A stretch of 64,000 bases of DNA from CBDCUW01 sp963734865 (GTDB taxonomy: Bacteria; Planctomycetota; Planctomycetia; Pirellulales; Pirellulaceae): positions 1,054,001 to 1,118,000 of the forward strand of contig CAVTIV010000019.1 in assembly GCA_963734865.1 (NCBI GenBank), given 5' to 3'. The notes under the pieces were generated by a model that was not told the origin of the DNA, searched no databases, and saw only the letters and a program-made list of their open reading frames with translations. The translations under genes were made by a program, and so were the position numbers. Shown here piece after piece: positions 28,683 through 38,838 of this stretch (its first letter is position 1; the number at the start of each line of letters is the position of its first letter).

Positions 28683-31050
28683 TCTCGGCTCTTCAATACT
28701 TCGACCAGGTCAAGGCGGTCCAATCGATGACGTACCAACAGACCGCTCACAGCCGCGGCGGCGGCCACGATCAGTCCAGATTGAGCGTAACTGCTGGCAT
28801 GGATGACCATCGGAATACGAAACAATTCGGATTCAAAACCGCGGACCATCGCGTAACAGAACCCGTAGCCCACCATCCAACCGACCGGTATAGCGACCAA
28901 AGTGATGATCGCCAACTCACCCAGCAGAATCGCGGAGACTTCGGCACGAGTGAATCCGATCACGCGCAGCGTCGCCAATTCGCGGCTGCGTTCATCCAAC
29001 GAGATCCGCGCGGTATTGTAAACGACGCCAACGGCGATAATCGCGGCGAAGAATACGGTGAACGATTGCATCGTCAATTGGTTTTCGGCAACGGTCTCGC
29101 GAAACTGATCGACCGTTGCCGACTTGATCGAGACCGAAGCGACACGAGGTGTCTGTTTGAGTTGTTGGTACAGACCTTCGATGTGCTTGCTGTCGACCGA
29201 CAAGAAAGCACCCGACAGCGCGTCCGTTTCTCGCATCAGTGTGTTCAGGACGCTGAGATCCATGTATGCATTGGCCCCGGCATATTCGGTTGCGATTCCC
29301 GACACGACGACCTGCAACACTGGCTCGGCACCTTCCAAGACTTCGACCGTTACCGCGTCGCCGGTTTGGACATGCAACAGATCGGCCAACTTGTCGCCCA
29401 TCACGATACCCGATGGCGGCAAGCGAATGGGGATTCCATCGGTGTCGAGCAGTCGATAGAGGTCACGGCGATCTCCCAGACCGAGAATGCTGGACCGATA
29501 ATTGTAGTGCTGGAACCGAAGTTTCACCGGTACCGCGCGAAACGGTTCCACCGCTTGAACACCAGGCAAATTCTTTAAATCGAACCGTACCGAGGGAGAA
29601 GTCACTTGATAAAAGTTGACCTGCACATCCTGTCGCTGCGCCGTCTCGAACTGAAACTCGATCAGGTAGTCGAGCGAGTCGGAGGCAAAGTTGCTGAGCA
29701 ACAGGACCGAAACGGAGCATCCGATCCCCAACGAGGAAAACGCCGCATTGATCGGACGACGCTCGAAGCCGCGAAGAATCATTCGCAGCGCCAAGGGAAA
29801 CCAGACAGTCAAACCGATCCGTTCCAGCAAACTCCGTCGGTAGGTTCGTGGTGCCGCTGGACGCATCGCCTCGGCGGGTGCCATTCGTGCCGCATGAAGA
29901 ACGGCGCGATAGCGCCAACGGCCGCGGTGGCCAAGCTGATGCCGATCGCCGACAACACGACGCGGAAGTCGGGGTGATAGATGAACGTTGGGAATCGATA
30001 AAACTCGGAGTACAACTTCGCCAACCCACTTCCCAGCCACAGGCCACCAGCAGCGCCAATGATGGCTCCCATCAGGGCAATCAGCATCGCCGACTTCAAA
30101 TAGTGCCAGGCGATTTCCGCATTGGCATATCCAAATGCTTTCAACGTGGCGATGATCTCACGCTGCGTTCCGATCCGTCGTGACAGAACAACGTTCAATA
30201 AGAATGCAGCGACACCGAGAAAAATAACAGGAGCGACAAATGCCGTGGCACGCAACTGTTTGATCTCGTCGCTGAGAAACTTGGCAGAAATCTGATCTTC
30301 GCGGCCGATCGCACCGATCGCACCGTATGGTTTCAATAGCCGGTCCAATTGCGCAATCACGTCTTCACTGTTTGCCCCACGCAGCAATCGCAACGAAACG
30401 TCATTGAACGCACCGTCCATATCAAAGGCGGCTTCCATTTGCCGACGCCGCAGCCAAAACACGCCGAATCGTCGATCATCCGGCAATATGTCTCCCGCAC
30501 CCAACTGGAAAACGTATTCCGGTGAAAGGGCGATTCCCACCATCTTGAGTGATTGCAAACGACCATTCATCACCGCCTGGACCGAATCACCAATTTGCAA
30601 CTCGTTGGCAACGGCGAAGGCCTCGCTGACCAGGCATTCGCGGGGCCGATCGATTTCGGGAAGACGTCCGCTGCGCAAATGGATCGCGTTCAACTTCGAC
30701 GGACCCACATCGGGCAGCGAAATCAGCCGACCGACCGCGGGTTCGAGCAGGTTAGGAACGTCAAGCGTGACGTCGGATACGATTCGAGTCTGTATCGAAG
30801 CAACACCGGCGATCGCAGCGATCTGCTCGGATATCGGATTCGGAGCTCGACGGAGCGACGCAAAAACGTCGGCGAATCGATAGCGATCATAATAGGCGTC
30901 CCGTGTCGACCTCAGAAATCCCAGCGTCCCTAGCGCCATCACGAACACCGCGACACCCGAGGCGATGACCAAACCGATCGCCAGCGACTGGGCTTTGCTC
31001 TGGTTCAATTCGCGCCACAATTTTCGATCGAGTGTTCGCATCCCTACCAC
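28679..31050 (-). CDS. FtsX/MacB-type ABC transporter permease, frameshifted
   Basis: The N-terminal portion (31050 to about 29905) has LGVAAFLLNVVLSRRIGTQRE and further membrane helices. The C-terminal portion to 28679 has VVYNTARISLDERSRELATL and a final helix group. Restoring one G near 29898-29908 links GAIAP to VLHAARMAPAEAM. The repaired protein has about 790 residues and two FtsX permease domains with large extracytoplasmic domains, typical of DevC/YknZ-like or duplicated lipoprotein-type exporters. It overlaps the ATPase gene by seven bases and the adaptor gene by four. Confidence 0.87.
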
Positions 31051-31751
31051 TGCAGCTGGGCAATGGGGATTTTGTGTTCGACACTCCGATCCTCGACGAT
31101 CTTTCCGTCGCGTAGCGTCAACACGCGATCAGCCACCGCACCGATCGAGGCATTGTGGGTGATCACCACGGTGGTCGTTCCCAGTTGCTCATTGATCCGG
31201 CTGATCGCCTCCAAGACGATGATCCCCGTCTTTGCATCGAGCGCGCCGGTGGGTTCGTCACAGAGCAGGACATCCGGCCGTTTGGCAATCGCTCGAGCAA
31301 TCGCAACGCGTTGCTGCTCGCCGCCGGACAACTGTGCCGGAAAGTGATCTTGTCGATCGGCCAAACCGACCAGACCGAGCGCCTCTTCGGCCGTCATCGG
31401 GTGTTGCGCGACTTCGGTCACGAGATTGACGTTCTCTCTCGCCGTCAAACTGGGAATCAAGTTGTAGAACTGAAACACGAATCCGACTGAATTTCGGCGA
31501 AAAAGTGTCCGCTGACGTTCCGTGGCGGTCGTCAAATCGGTGTCGCGATATCGCGCCGTTCCCGAGCTGGGCAAATCGAGTCCGCCGAGGATGTTCAACA
31601 ACGTCGACTTACCACTGCCGCTAGCGCCTAGCAGCACCGTGAAGTCGCCGGCGTACAGATCGAGGTCAACGCCGCGTAAGGCGTGAACCTCGAGTTCACC
31701 CATCGGATAGACTTTTGTCACACCGCGGACGGAAAAGACGATTTCTCTCAT
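31044..31751 (-). CDS. ABC transporter ATP-binding protein (MacB/LolD type)
   Basis: The 235-residue ATPase shows Walker A GASGSGKST, a Q-loop near NSVGFVFQFYNLIPSL, signature LSGGEQQRVAIARAI, Walker B VLLCDEPTGALD and the H-loop TTTVVITHN. The FQ-N-LIPSLT motif is typical of LolD/MacB-type ATPases. It is the first gene of the ATPase-permease-adaptor operon. A 20-base repeat tract begins 34 bases before its start. Confidence 0.95.
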   Translation of the reverse strand: MREIVFSVRGVTKVYPMGELEVHALRGVDLDLYAGDFTVLLGASGSGKSTLLNILGGLDLPSSGTARYRDTDLTTATERQRTLFRRNSVGFVFQFYNLIPSLTARENVNLVTEVAQHPMTAEEALGLVGLADRQDHFPAQLSGGEQQRVAIARAIAKRPDVLLCDEPTGALDAKTGIIVLEAISRINEQLGTTTVVITHNASIGAVADRVLTLRDGKIVEDRSVEHKIPIAQLQW

Positions 31752-31784
31752 GCGACGATTCTATCGTCTCGGACGCTACCACGA

Positions 31785-31864
31785 GAGTACATCGGCAGCG
31801 ACCAGAGTACATCGGCAGCGACCAGAGTTCATCGGCAGCGACGGGCGTTCATCGGCAGCGACGG
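31785..31864. repeat. 20-bp tandem repeat, 4 copies, between ABC operon and BON gene
   Basis: Four copies of a 20-base unit (GAGTACATCGGCAGCGACCA, later copies with two to four changes) occupy the spacer upstream of the ABC operon and the last bases of the BON-domain gene. The unit length is not a multiple of three. Confidence 0.95.
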
Positions 31865-32202
31865 GCAACCGTCTGCGAGCCAGGGGGCACCTGATCGACC
31901 GTCAATCGATTGCAGATTTTGTGTCGAGGCGCGACGTGTCGAGACAGTTCTTGAGAGAGCTGTTTCAAGTAATACGATGAGACGTGACCGGTGATGATGA
32001 CATGCTGGCCATCGACCGCGATTTCGACACCACGAAGTTCCGCATGGCCGGCTCGACGCAACGCGACACGGATGTCATGAACCAATCGAGCACGTGCAGA
32101 ATCGGCCGATAAGCAAGCCGCGTGACCCAGGGCCGAGTGACCCAGGGCCGCGTGACCGGACGTTGTGTTGTTCGTTTGCAGCCTGCCATCGGCGAGAAGC
32201 AT
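31849..32202 (-). CDS. small BON-domain-like protein
   Basis: The 117-residue product has a BON-like segment: IRVALRRAGHAELRGVEIAV, then GQHVIITGHVSSYYLKQLSQ and NRLTVD. Such domains bind membranes or phospholipids. The N-terminal part contains a 15-base repeat encoding ALGHS/A. No signal peptide is evident, and the C-terminus (QTVARRCR) runs into the tandem repeats at 31785-31864. Homologues often continue similarly to NRLTV, so the domain looks complete. Confidence 0.62.
   Translation of the reverse strand: MLLADGRLQTNNTTSGHAALGHSALGHAACLSADSARARLVHDIRVALRRAGHAELRGVEIAVDGQHVIITGHVSSYYLKQLSQELSRHVAPRHKICNRLTVDQVPPGSQTVARRCR
32120..32157. repeat. 15-bp tandem repeat
   Basis: Two copies of GCGTGACCCAGGGCC (one with a G-to-A change) and a partial third copy. 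On the minus strand they encode ALGHS/ALGHA in the N-terminal part of the BON-like protein, so the unit keeps frame. Confidence 0.9.
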
Positions 32203-32565
32203 ATCGTCACTTCCGGGTAACGGTCCATGAAAAATACGGTGCCCGATTTCCGTGCACTGCGATGGATGATTGGAGCACGCGAATCGTATGCCTTTGTCGG
32301 CAAAGGTCGGCTACCCATCGCACGCACTCAGTGTACAACTATCGATGAAGTTGAAGCGAACATTTTGCCTGTGGATCGTTTTTTTTTGCCCTCGATACCG
32401 CTGGCAGGTGTTCCAACATTTGCCCTGTCATTGCCGTATTGCCCTGTCATTTGCCCTGTCGATAGCCCTGTCGATTGTCGGCTGCGAAAGTAGCAGAGTT
32501 CCCAACTGGGCCCCGAGGGGGGGCATCGAATCTCGGTTTTCCCACTGACGAACCATTGTTCTGGA
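32203..32565. other. spacer with degenerate repeats and a possible tiny lipoprotein ORF
   Basis: This stretch before the kinase cluster has no confident gene. A frame from ATG 32345 to 32548 (67 residues) contains a signal-like stretch ending in a possible lipobox (FALSIALSIVGCESS), but it has little mature sequence. Much of it is formed by degenerate repeats of GCCCTGTC(A/G)AT at 32419-32475. It may be a truncated lipoprotein or chance. Confidence 0.4.
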
Positions 32566-33661
32566 GTGATTGAGTCCGTGTTTACTGACGAACGTTTTTT
32601 TCATTCGATCGTCGAAGCTTCGCCGGCAGGGATGCTGATCGCCGACGAGCAAGGAAAGATTGTGTTAGCCAATGGCCAGGCCGAAAAAATATTCGGATAT
32701 TCCCAATCGGAATTGATCGGCATGCCTGTCGAGCTGCTGATCCCCGAAAGCACACCACGGCGCACACGTGTCTCACCGTGCGCGCTACATGGCACACCCG
32801 GAACCGAGACCGATGGGGGAAGGTCGCGACCTCTTCGCCCGGCGAAAGGATGGTAGCGAGGTGGCGGTTGATATCAGCTTGCATCCGATCAACACCGCTG
32901 GGGGGATGTTTGTGTTGGCCAATATTTTGGACGCAACCGATCGGCGACGAGCCACTCGCCAGCGAGAGTCGCGGCAAGCCACCGAGCATCTGGCATTGAT
33001 GGGTCAGTTGGTGGGTGGCGTCGCTCATGAAATTCGTACACCGCTGTGCGTGATTCGCAATGACGCGTACTACCTGCAAACAATGGCCGACCAGCTCAAC
33101 CAAGAGGGTGTCGAGTGTATCCAAGAGATCAACGAGGCTGTGGGCAAAGCCGAACGCATTGTCAACGAGCTTTTGGACTACACACGTGAGCCGGTCGCAA
33201 GTCGCCTTGCGCCGACCTGCTTGGCCGACCTGATCGAATCCGCCGTGGGTGACGTCGTGATTGCTCGGACGATCGAATTGAGGTTGCCCGAGGTCGGCGC
33301 CGACCTGATCGTGGAAGTGGACCGCGAGCAGATCGAACGTATTCTGATCAATTTGATACGCAACGCCGTCCAAGCGTTGAACAACTCAGGTATCGTTGAA
33401 ATCCGCGTCGGGCGAGCAGCCCAGAGCGTATGGATTGAGGTGGCCGACAATGGGCCCGGCATCCCCGCGAGCGAGAAGGAGCATGTATTCGATCCACTGT
33501 TTACAACCAAACCATCGGGAATCGGCTTGGGGTTGGCCGTTTCGCGGCGTTACGCCCGCGGCAACGGCGGTTCACTCACCGTCTCGGATAATCAAAATCG
33601 TGGCACCTGCTTTCGACTCTCTTTGCCGGATCTCCAGGCAGGCGATGCCGAGGAATGTTGA
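32566..33661 (+). CDS. PAS-domain sensor histidine kinase, frameshifted
   Basis: A GTG start at 32566 opens a PAS domain (FHSIVEASPAGMLIADEQG, FGYSQSELIGMPVELLIPE). It continues after a frame change near 32748-32760, where removing one A gives HHGAHVSHRARY, into FARRKDGSEVAVDISLH. The transmitter has the phosphoacceptor motif GVAHEIRTPL, an N box NLIRNAVQALN, G1 VADNGPGIP and G2 GIGLGLAVS. The repaired protein has about 364 residues and no membrane segment. The stop overlaps the next receiver gene as TGATG, so they form a coupled kinase/receiver pair. Confidence 0.87.
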
Positions 33662-34041
33662 TGAGCAATCTCGCAAAACATGTGTTGATCGTTGATGACG
33701 ACGAAGGAATTCGTCGATCGCTGGCGCGGATCATGCGGCGCAGGGGATACAACGTCGAAACGGCAGGTGATGGCGATTCGGCGGTCGAATTGTCAAAGTC
33801 TGTTCGTCCCGATTTGTGGATCATTGATATCCGCATGCCCGGCATCGATGGGATTGAAATGTTCGTCAGAGTCCGCGCGAATGACCCCCAGGCCTCGGCG
33901 ATCTTCATGACCGCCGATTCACCATCGAACCGTGTGAACGATGCGCTGGCGGTTGGTGCCCATGCGGTGTTCGCCAAACCGCTCGATATTGACGCACTGG
34001 TCTGTGAGATCGATCAACTCGAGAACGCGGATTCAAATTGA
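33661..34041 (+). CDS. single-domain response regulator
   Basis: The 126-residue receiver has the acidic pocket (VLIVDDDEG), the phosphorylation site in LWIIDIRMPGIDG (Asp about 53), the Thr switch (FMTAD) and the Lys of VFAKPL. There is no output domain, so it may pass phosphate between kinases or act by protein contact, CheY-like. It overlaps the kinase before it and the hybrid protein after it, forming a signalling operon. An ATG six bases earlier (33655) is an alternative start. Confidence 0.92.
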   Translation: MSNLAKHVLIVDDDEGIRRSLARIMRRRGYNVETAGDGDSAVELSKSVRPDLWIIDIRMPGIDGIEMFVRVRANDPQASAIFMTADSPSNRVNDALAVGAHAVFAKPLDIDALVCEIDQLENADSN

Positions 34042-34046
34042 GCATC

Positions 34047-35492
34047 ATGAGCACGACGGTCGATACACAGTCCGATCAGCCGCTTCGCGTGCTGGTAGTT
34101 GACGACGACGGTGCGATGCGAAAAAGCATTCGGCGGGTGTTGCTGCTGGATGGTTATCGGGTCGATTTGGCCGGCACCGTCGCTGAATTGCTTGCCAACG
34201 AAGGACTCGCCGAGTACTTCGCCATTCTTCTCGATCGTAAGCTGCCCGATGGAGATGCCAACGATTTGGTCGGGCAATTGCGGTCGATCGCACCTCATTC
34301 GGCGATCCTGATCGTCACCGGTCATGCCGACATCTACAGTACGATCGCCGCCATGCGGCAAGGCGTCGATGACTATTTGATCAAGCCGTTGGAACCCGAG
34401 ACGCTAAGAAATCGGCTTGGTTCCTTAGCCGAACTGTATCGCGTTCGCGGCGAATTGCGGAAAAGCGAGAGCCGGATGCGAGTGCTGGTGGAGCATCTTC
34501 CCGCTGGCGCGGTGTATGTGGAACGTCAACGGCTATTTACCAACCGTGCGGTGGAGTCTTACACCGGTTATCGAAGCGACGAAATCGGGACGGTCGACGA
34601 GTGGTTTCAAGTCTTGTGCGGGGAGAGCGAACAGCAATGCCGCGAACACTATGAACAGGTGCGGCGTGACGACTTTCGCAGCACGTGCACGCTGCCGATT
34701 CGACGTAAGGACGGGGTTTGTCGCAGCCTGGAGATCGCTGGGTACCGTTATGATCATCACGAAATCTGGTTGGTAATCGATGCCACCGAACTGCAGGACG
34801 CGCAGCGCAAAGTCGTTCAATCCGAGCGACTGGCGGCGATCGGCCAGATGGTCACCGGTCTGGCACACGAGAGCCGAAACGCACTGCAGAGGGCGCACGG
34901 CTGTCTCGACCTACTGGAACTGGATCTGGAAGGACAGAGTGAACAGATCGATCTGATCAAGCGTATCCGTCGCTCACTTCATGACCTGCAACGCAATTAC
35001 GACGAAGTCCGCAACTATGCCGCACCGATCAACCTGGAACGCAACGATGTGAACCTGGTCAATCTGGTCAAAAGGGTCTTTGACGATCTGCGGGTCGACT
35101 TCAATGGCGTCGACCATCGACTCCGGATCAATGCCGAGCCCGGCTTGGGTTCGATCAGGGCAGATGAGCATCGACTCAGCCAAACGCTGCGAAACATCCT
35201 CGAGAATTCGATCGCCGCCTCGAACCGAGCCGCCGAAATTCAAGTCACCGTCAAAAGCGACCGCCGAGATGCCAAGGCCTGCCAGGTGATCGAGATCACG
35301 GACGCCGGCGAAGGAATGGATGCCGAAACACTCGCCCGGATTTTTGAACCGTTTCACACCACCAAACAGTCGGGAACCGGACTGGGAATGGCAATTTGCA
35401 AACGAATCATTGACGCTCATCGGGGTCAGATCGAGGCTCGCAGTGAGCGGGGCAATGGGGCAACGATCTCCGTCATGCTACCAATCAAGTGA
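34047..35492 (+). CDS. receiver-PAS-histidine kinase protein
   Basis: The 481-residue protein (a TTG at 34038 is also possible) begins with a receiver (RVLVVDDDGAMRKSI, phospho-site ILLDRKLPDG, Lys in YLIKPLEP). A PAS-like region follows (RMRVLVEHLPAGAVYVERQ). The transmitter has GQMVTGLAHESRNALQR, N box ILENSIAASN, G1 ITDAGEGMD and G2 GTGLGMAICKR. The receiver comes first, so the protein may take phosphate or signal from the upstream kinase/receiver and pass it on. The phosphoacceptor motif is HESRN rather than HE(I/L)RNP. Confidence 0.9.
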   Translation: MSTTVDTQSDQPLRVLVVDDDGAMRKSIRRVLLLDGYRVDLAGTVAELLANEGLAEYFAILLDRKLPDGDANDLVGQLRSIAPHSAILIVTGHADIYSTIAAMRQGVDDYLIKPLEPETLRNRLGSLAELYRVRGELRKSESRMRVLVEHLPAGAVYVERQRLFTNRAVESYTGYRSDEIGTVDEWFQVLCGESEQQCREHYEQVRRDDFRSTCTLPIRRKDGVCRSLEIAGYRYDHHEIWLVIDATELQDAQRKVVQSERLAAIGQMVTGLAHESRNALQRAHGCLDLLELDLEGQSEQIDLIKRIRRSLHDLQRNYDEVRNYAAPINLERNDVNLVNLVKRVFDDLRVDFNGVDHRLRINAEPGLGSIRADEHRLSQTLRNILENSIAASNRAAEIQVTVKSDRRDAKACQVIEITDAGEGMDAETLARIFEPFHTTKQSGTGLGMAICKRIIDAHRGQIEARSERGNGATISVMLPIK

Positions 35493-35722
35493 CTGACAAA
35501 ACCGCACATGCGTGCGAATCCGCTCAGCCAAGACCCCCCGACTGGCAACAGATTCTTTCCGGCTGCCTTCCCCGATCCTCTGACGCCTGTGCCGATGCCC
35601 TGTCGGCTTCTGCGATTGTGCGCCGCCAATGCCGGTCCGGCTCGGCGGGGCGAGACCATTTGCTGCTCCGGAACACCGTTTGCTTCCAGGTTTTTCCTGA
35701 TTCGTGGAACCGAAGTGGCGCG

Positions 35723-36217
35723 ATGATGAAAGATGTTTGGCAATCCCTTCGAGGGGCTTTATCCGATAGCCATCGTCGGCTTGCCGAAGGGTTGAACGGG
35801 ATGATCGACGCATTTCAGGCGGACGACTACGAGACGATTGCCCATTTGGCGGAGGACCTCGACCGCAGCTGTGGACCGCAGGTTGAATTCGAGGAACGTT
35901 ATCTCTTCCCGGAGGTGGAAGAGAAATGGGGAGAAGCGTACGCGGTGAAGCTCTACAAGGAACATGGCGAGGTGATTGGTACTTTGATGGAATTACAGCA
36001 ACTCAATCTGCAATCGCCTCCATCGAGTGAGTTAAAGGAGCGATGGCTTGCGAGGCTACGGCAGGGCAGCGAACAAGTGACGACTTGGAATACCCTTCTC
36101 AATCAACTGAGCACGGTATCGCCCGAGCAAAAGTTGCAACTGTTGAATCGCCTGCAAACGCTTCGGAAGCGCGGGCATCGTTGGTCGCAATTGCATCCCT
36201 CGTCAGCCGAATCATGA
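35723..36217 (+). CDS. hemerythrin-like HHE-domain protein
   Basis: The 164-residue helical protein from the ATG at 35723 (or 35726) has VEFEERYLFPEVEEKWG and KLYKEHGEVIGTLMEL, matching the E-x-x-x-(Y/L)FP and H-x-E pattern of HHE cation-binding bundles. SHRRLAEGLNGMI supplies an N-terminal His. Such proteins bind a di-iron centre and sense O2, NO or redox state. The gene lies between the receiver/kinase operon and the NtrC-type gene, whose ATG overlaps its TGA. It could be the oxygen-sensing component of this cascade (inference). Confidence 0.75.
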   Translation: MMKDVWQSLRGALSDSHRRLAEGLNGMIDAFQADDYETIAHLAEDLDRSCGPQVEFEERYLFPEVEEKWGEAYAVKLYKEHGEVIGTLMELQQLNLQSPPSSELKERWLARLRQGSEQVTTWNTLLNQLSTVSPEQKLQLLNRLQTLRKRGHRWSQLHPSSAES

Positions 36218-37698
36218 CCACAGAACCTGTTTCCGCGAGATCACAAGAGTCACTATCCGCGATCGATGCCGTTCGACGTAGCCAAAGCCGTTTCCAGAAA
36301 CCGGAGCATCTTGCCGCCGTGAATAACAAGCCGATGTCATTGCTGATCGTTGAAGACGACGCCGATTTTCGCGATTCGAGCGCGCGGTGGATGGAGCGGA
36401 AGGGCCACAAAGTTGCCTCTGCAGCGAGTGGCGCCGAAGCGATCGGTCTCTGTGAGCGACAGGGATTTGAAGTTGGCATCTTCGACATGAACATGCCGGG
36501 CATGTCGGGTATCGAGCTTCTGCAACGTCTCCATGATTCCGACTCGGAGATGGAGGTGATCATCCTGACCGGCCAGGGAACGATTGAGTCGGCGGTTGCG
36601 GCAATGAAGATGGGTGCCTGCGATTACCTGACCAAGCCTTGCCCGCTTGGAGATCTCGAGCATCATTGCAAGCTCGCTCGCGAACGAGGTCGACTCCGCC
36701 GAGAGAACCAGCAACTCAAAGCGATCATATCCAGAAGCCACCGGCCCACCAAGCTGATTGGCGAGTCGGCGGCGATGCAGGAAGTCGTGAAAATGATCCA
36801 CCGCGTCGCGCCGACCGATAAACCGGTTTTGATCACCGGCGAGAGTGGCACGGGCAAGGAGATCGTCGCGAAAGCCATTCAGGAGCAGAGCCAGTTGTCG
36901 AAACAGCCGTTTGTCACCATCAATTGCGCCGCGCTGCCGGAGCAGTTGGTCGAGAGCGAGTTGTTCGGGCACCAGAAGGGATCATTCACCGGTGCCACCG
37001 CGGAAAAGCCGGGGCTGTTTGAGGTCGCCGATGGTGGAACGCTGTTTATCGACGAATTGGGCGAACTGCCGCTTGCCTTGCAACCCAAACTTTTGCGTGT
37101 CCTGGAAGACGGATCGATGCGGCGGATCGGTTCCCACAAAGAACGGGTCGTGAATGTGCGGATCATTGCTGCCTCCAACCGTGACTTGGCAGACGAGGTC
37201 CGGGAGGGAAAGTTTCGCGAAGACCTCTTCTATCGCGTCAATGTCCTGCCAATCGACTTGCCTCCCCTGCGTGACCGGCCCGGGGACATTGACCTGTTGG
37301 TCGATCACTACCTGCCCGAATCATGGCATATCGACCCGCTGGTCCGACAGGCATTGAACCAACACCGCTGGCCCGGCAACGTTCGTGAGCTGATCAACGT
37401 CATGCAGCGGGCCACGATTTTAGCCGACAATCACGAAATCACATTGGACGACCTGCCACGTGAATTGACCGAATCGGCATCCCTGCATCAAGCTGACGTG
37501 GCGGTCGTCAACCATCACCCCCTCCGCGATCACGAGCCGCTTGGCGAGAAGCTCGACGACATCGCCAAGGCACATGTCCTGGAGGTGCTCGAGCGAGAGA
37601 GCGGAAACAAAGCCAAAGCGGCGCGGGTTCTCGGCATTCATCGCCGAAAACTCTATCGGCTGCTGGAACGTTTCGAGTCCTCGGAACACGCGAAATGA
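36214..37698 (+). CDS. sigma54-dependent NtrC-family response regulator
   Basis: The 494-residue protein from the ATG at 36214 has a receiver (LLIVEDDADFRDS, phospho-Asp in IFDMNMPGMSG, Lys in YLTKPCPLG), then the AAA+ sigma54 activation domain. Walker A is GESGTGKE, the sigma54 contact loop is GSFTGA in place of GAFTGA, Walker B is GGTLFIDELGE and the arginine-finger region is RDRPGDIDLL. A Fis-type helix-turn-helix ends it (AARVLGIHRRKLYRLL). It should activate sigma54 promoters, and sigma54-type sequences lie upstream of USP genes at 26412, 59484 and 62127. It overlaps the hemerythrin gene by four bases. Confidence 0.95.
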   Translation: MTTEPVSARSQESLSAIDAVRRSQSRFQKPEHLAAVNNKPMSLLIVEDDADFRDSSARWMERKGHKVASAASGAEAIGLCERQGFEVGIFDMNMPGMSGIELLQRLHDSDSEMEVIILTGQGTIESAVAAMKMGACDYLTKPCPLGDLEHHCKLARERGRLRRENQQLKAIISRSHRPTKLIGESAAMQEVVKMIHRVAPTDKPVLITGESGTGKEIVAKAIQEQSQLSKQPFVTINCAALPEQLVESELFGHQKGSFTGATAEKPGLFEVADGGTLFIDELGELPLALQPKLLRVLEDGSMRRIGSHKERVVNVRIIAASNRDLADEVREGKFREDLFYRVNVLPIDLPPLRDRPGDIDLLVDHYLPESWHIDPLVRQALNQHRWPGNVRELINVMQRATILADNHEITLDDLPRELTESASLHQADVAVVNHHPLRDHEPLGEKLDDIAKAHVLEVLERESGNKAKAARVLGIHRRKLYRLLERFESSEHAK

Positions 37699-37771
37699 AC
37701 ATGTTAACGGATGGCTGAATAGGCGATATGATGGGCAGGACAAAACAATCGATAGCCGACGGAAGGAAGCG

Positions 37772-38754
37772 ATGAAGCGATTCAAGAATATTTTGATGTA
37801 TGTGCGAACCGACGATGACGCGTCGGCGGTTACCGCGCCGTCGATTTGGCAATCGAGAATGATGCGAGCCTGACTCTGATCGACGTCGTCAAGCCGATGC
37901 CCAGCGCGATCGGAATGATCACGGATGTCGCGACGCCAGAAGAACTGGAAAAACTGGTGATCGAGGAGCACCGCGAAAGGTTGCTTCAAATTGCAGCCGA
38001 TTACTCCGATACCGGAGTCAAATTGAATGCCGTGGTGAGAATCGGCAAGCCGCCGGTGGAAATCGTACGTGAAGTTTTGGAACGCAAGCACGATCTGGTC
38101 GTGAAAACGGCAAGTGAAAACTCGGCACTGAACCGACTGTTCGGCAGCACCGGACAAACATTGATGCGAACCTGCCCCTGCCCCGTTTGGATGTTGAAAC
38201 CGAGCGTGCATGGCCCGTTTGATCGCGTGTTGGTCGCGATCGACCTGGAGGCGCAGGACGCGAACCATGAGACGCTCAATCGCACGATGCTGGATATCGC
38301 GAATTCGATTGCGATTCGCGACCATGCGGCACTTCACATCGTGAGTGCCTGGGATATGTGGATGGAACAGTCTCTACGACGGCGTGCGGGCGACGCGGAA
38401 GTCGAGGCGCTCTCGCGGTCGCGTGAGCAGCGCGTTCACGGATTGCTGGATCAACTCCTCAAAGACCTGGCGATCGACATCCCGCAGGCCCAGAAGCACT
38501 TGCATCAGGGCACGGCCGACCGCGTCATCCTTCAAGTCGCCGAGCAGATGGAAGCCGACCTGTTGGTTCTCGGCACGGTCTGTCGCACGGGCGTCGCCGG
38601 ATTCTTGATCGGAAATACAGCTGAACAAGTACTGGCCGATGCGACGTGCAGTGTGTTGACACTCAAACCCGAAGGCTTTGTCACTCCGATCCGACTGACT
38701 GACGAGGAGCCGAATGAAAATGTGCAACGGCCAGCGGATCTGCCGTTTGTCTAG
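37772..38754 (+). CDS. UspE-like tandem universal stress protein, frameshifted
   Basis: The start MKRFKNILMYVRTDDDAS is at 37772. The rest lies in another frame from about 37840 (VDLAIENDASLTLIDVV). Restoring one C in the run at 37831-37840 joins them as AVT-RAVDLAIEND. The repaired 327-residue protein has two Usp domains. Typical UspE-type motifs are MRTCPCPVWMLKPS at the end of domain 1 and VLGTVCRTGVAGFLIGNTAE in domain 2, which lack the classical ATP-loop glycines. It lies 73 bases after the NtrC-type gene and is probably part of its stress programme. Confidence 0.85.
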
Positions 38755-38838
38755 TCCGCCACAAGAGATTGAATTCAGTGGTTCGCGTGATCCATCATTC
38801 GCCGCTGCTTCGGTTTCGATCGCAGGAAGGAATTTACC

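Noticed and set aside
31785..31864. CRISPR array
   Set aside because: Units are directly adjacent with no spacers and no cas genes are present; this is a simple tandem repeat.
35489..35722. N-terminal extension of the hemerythrin-like protein from 35489
   Set aside because: The extension has no domain character; the HHE bundle begins at the ATG pair at 35723/35726.
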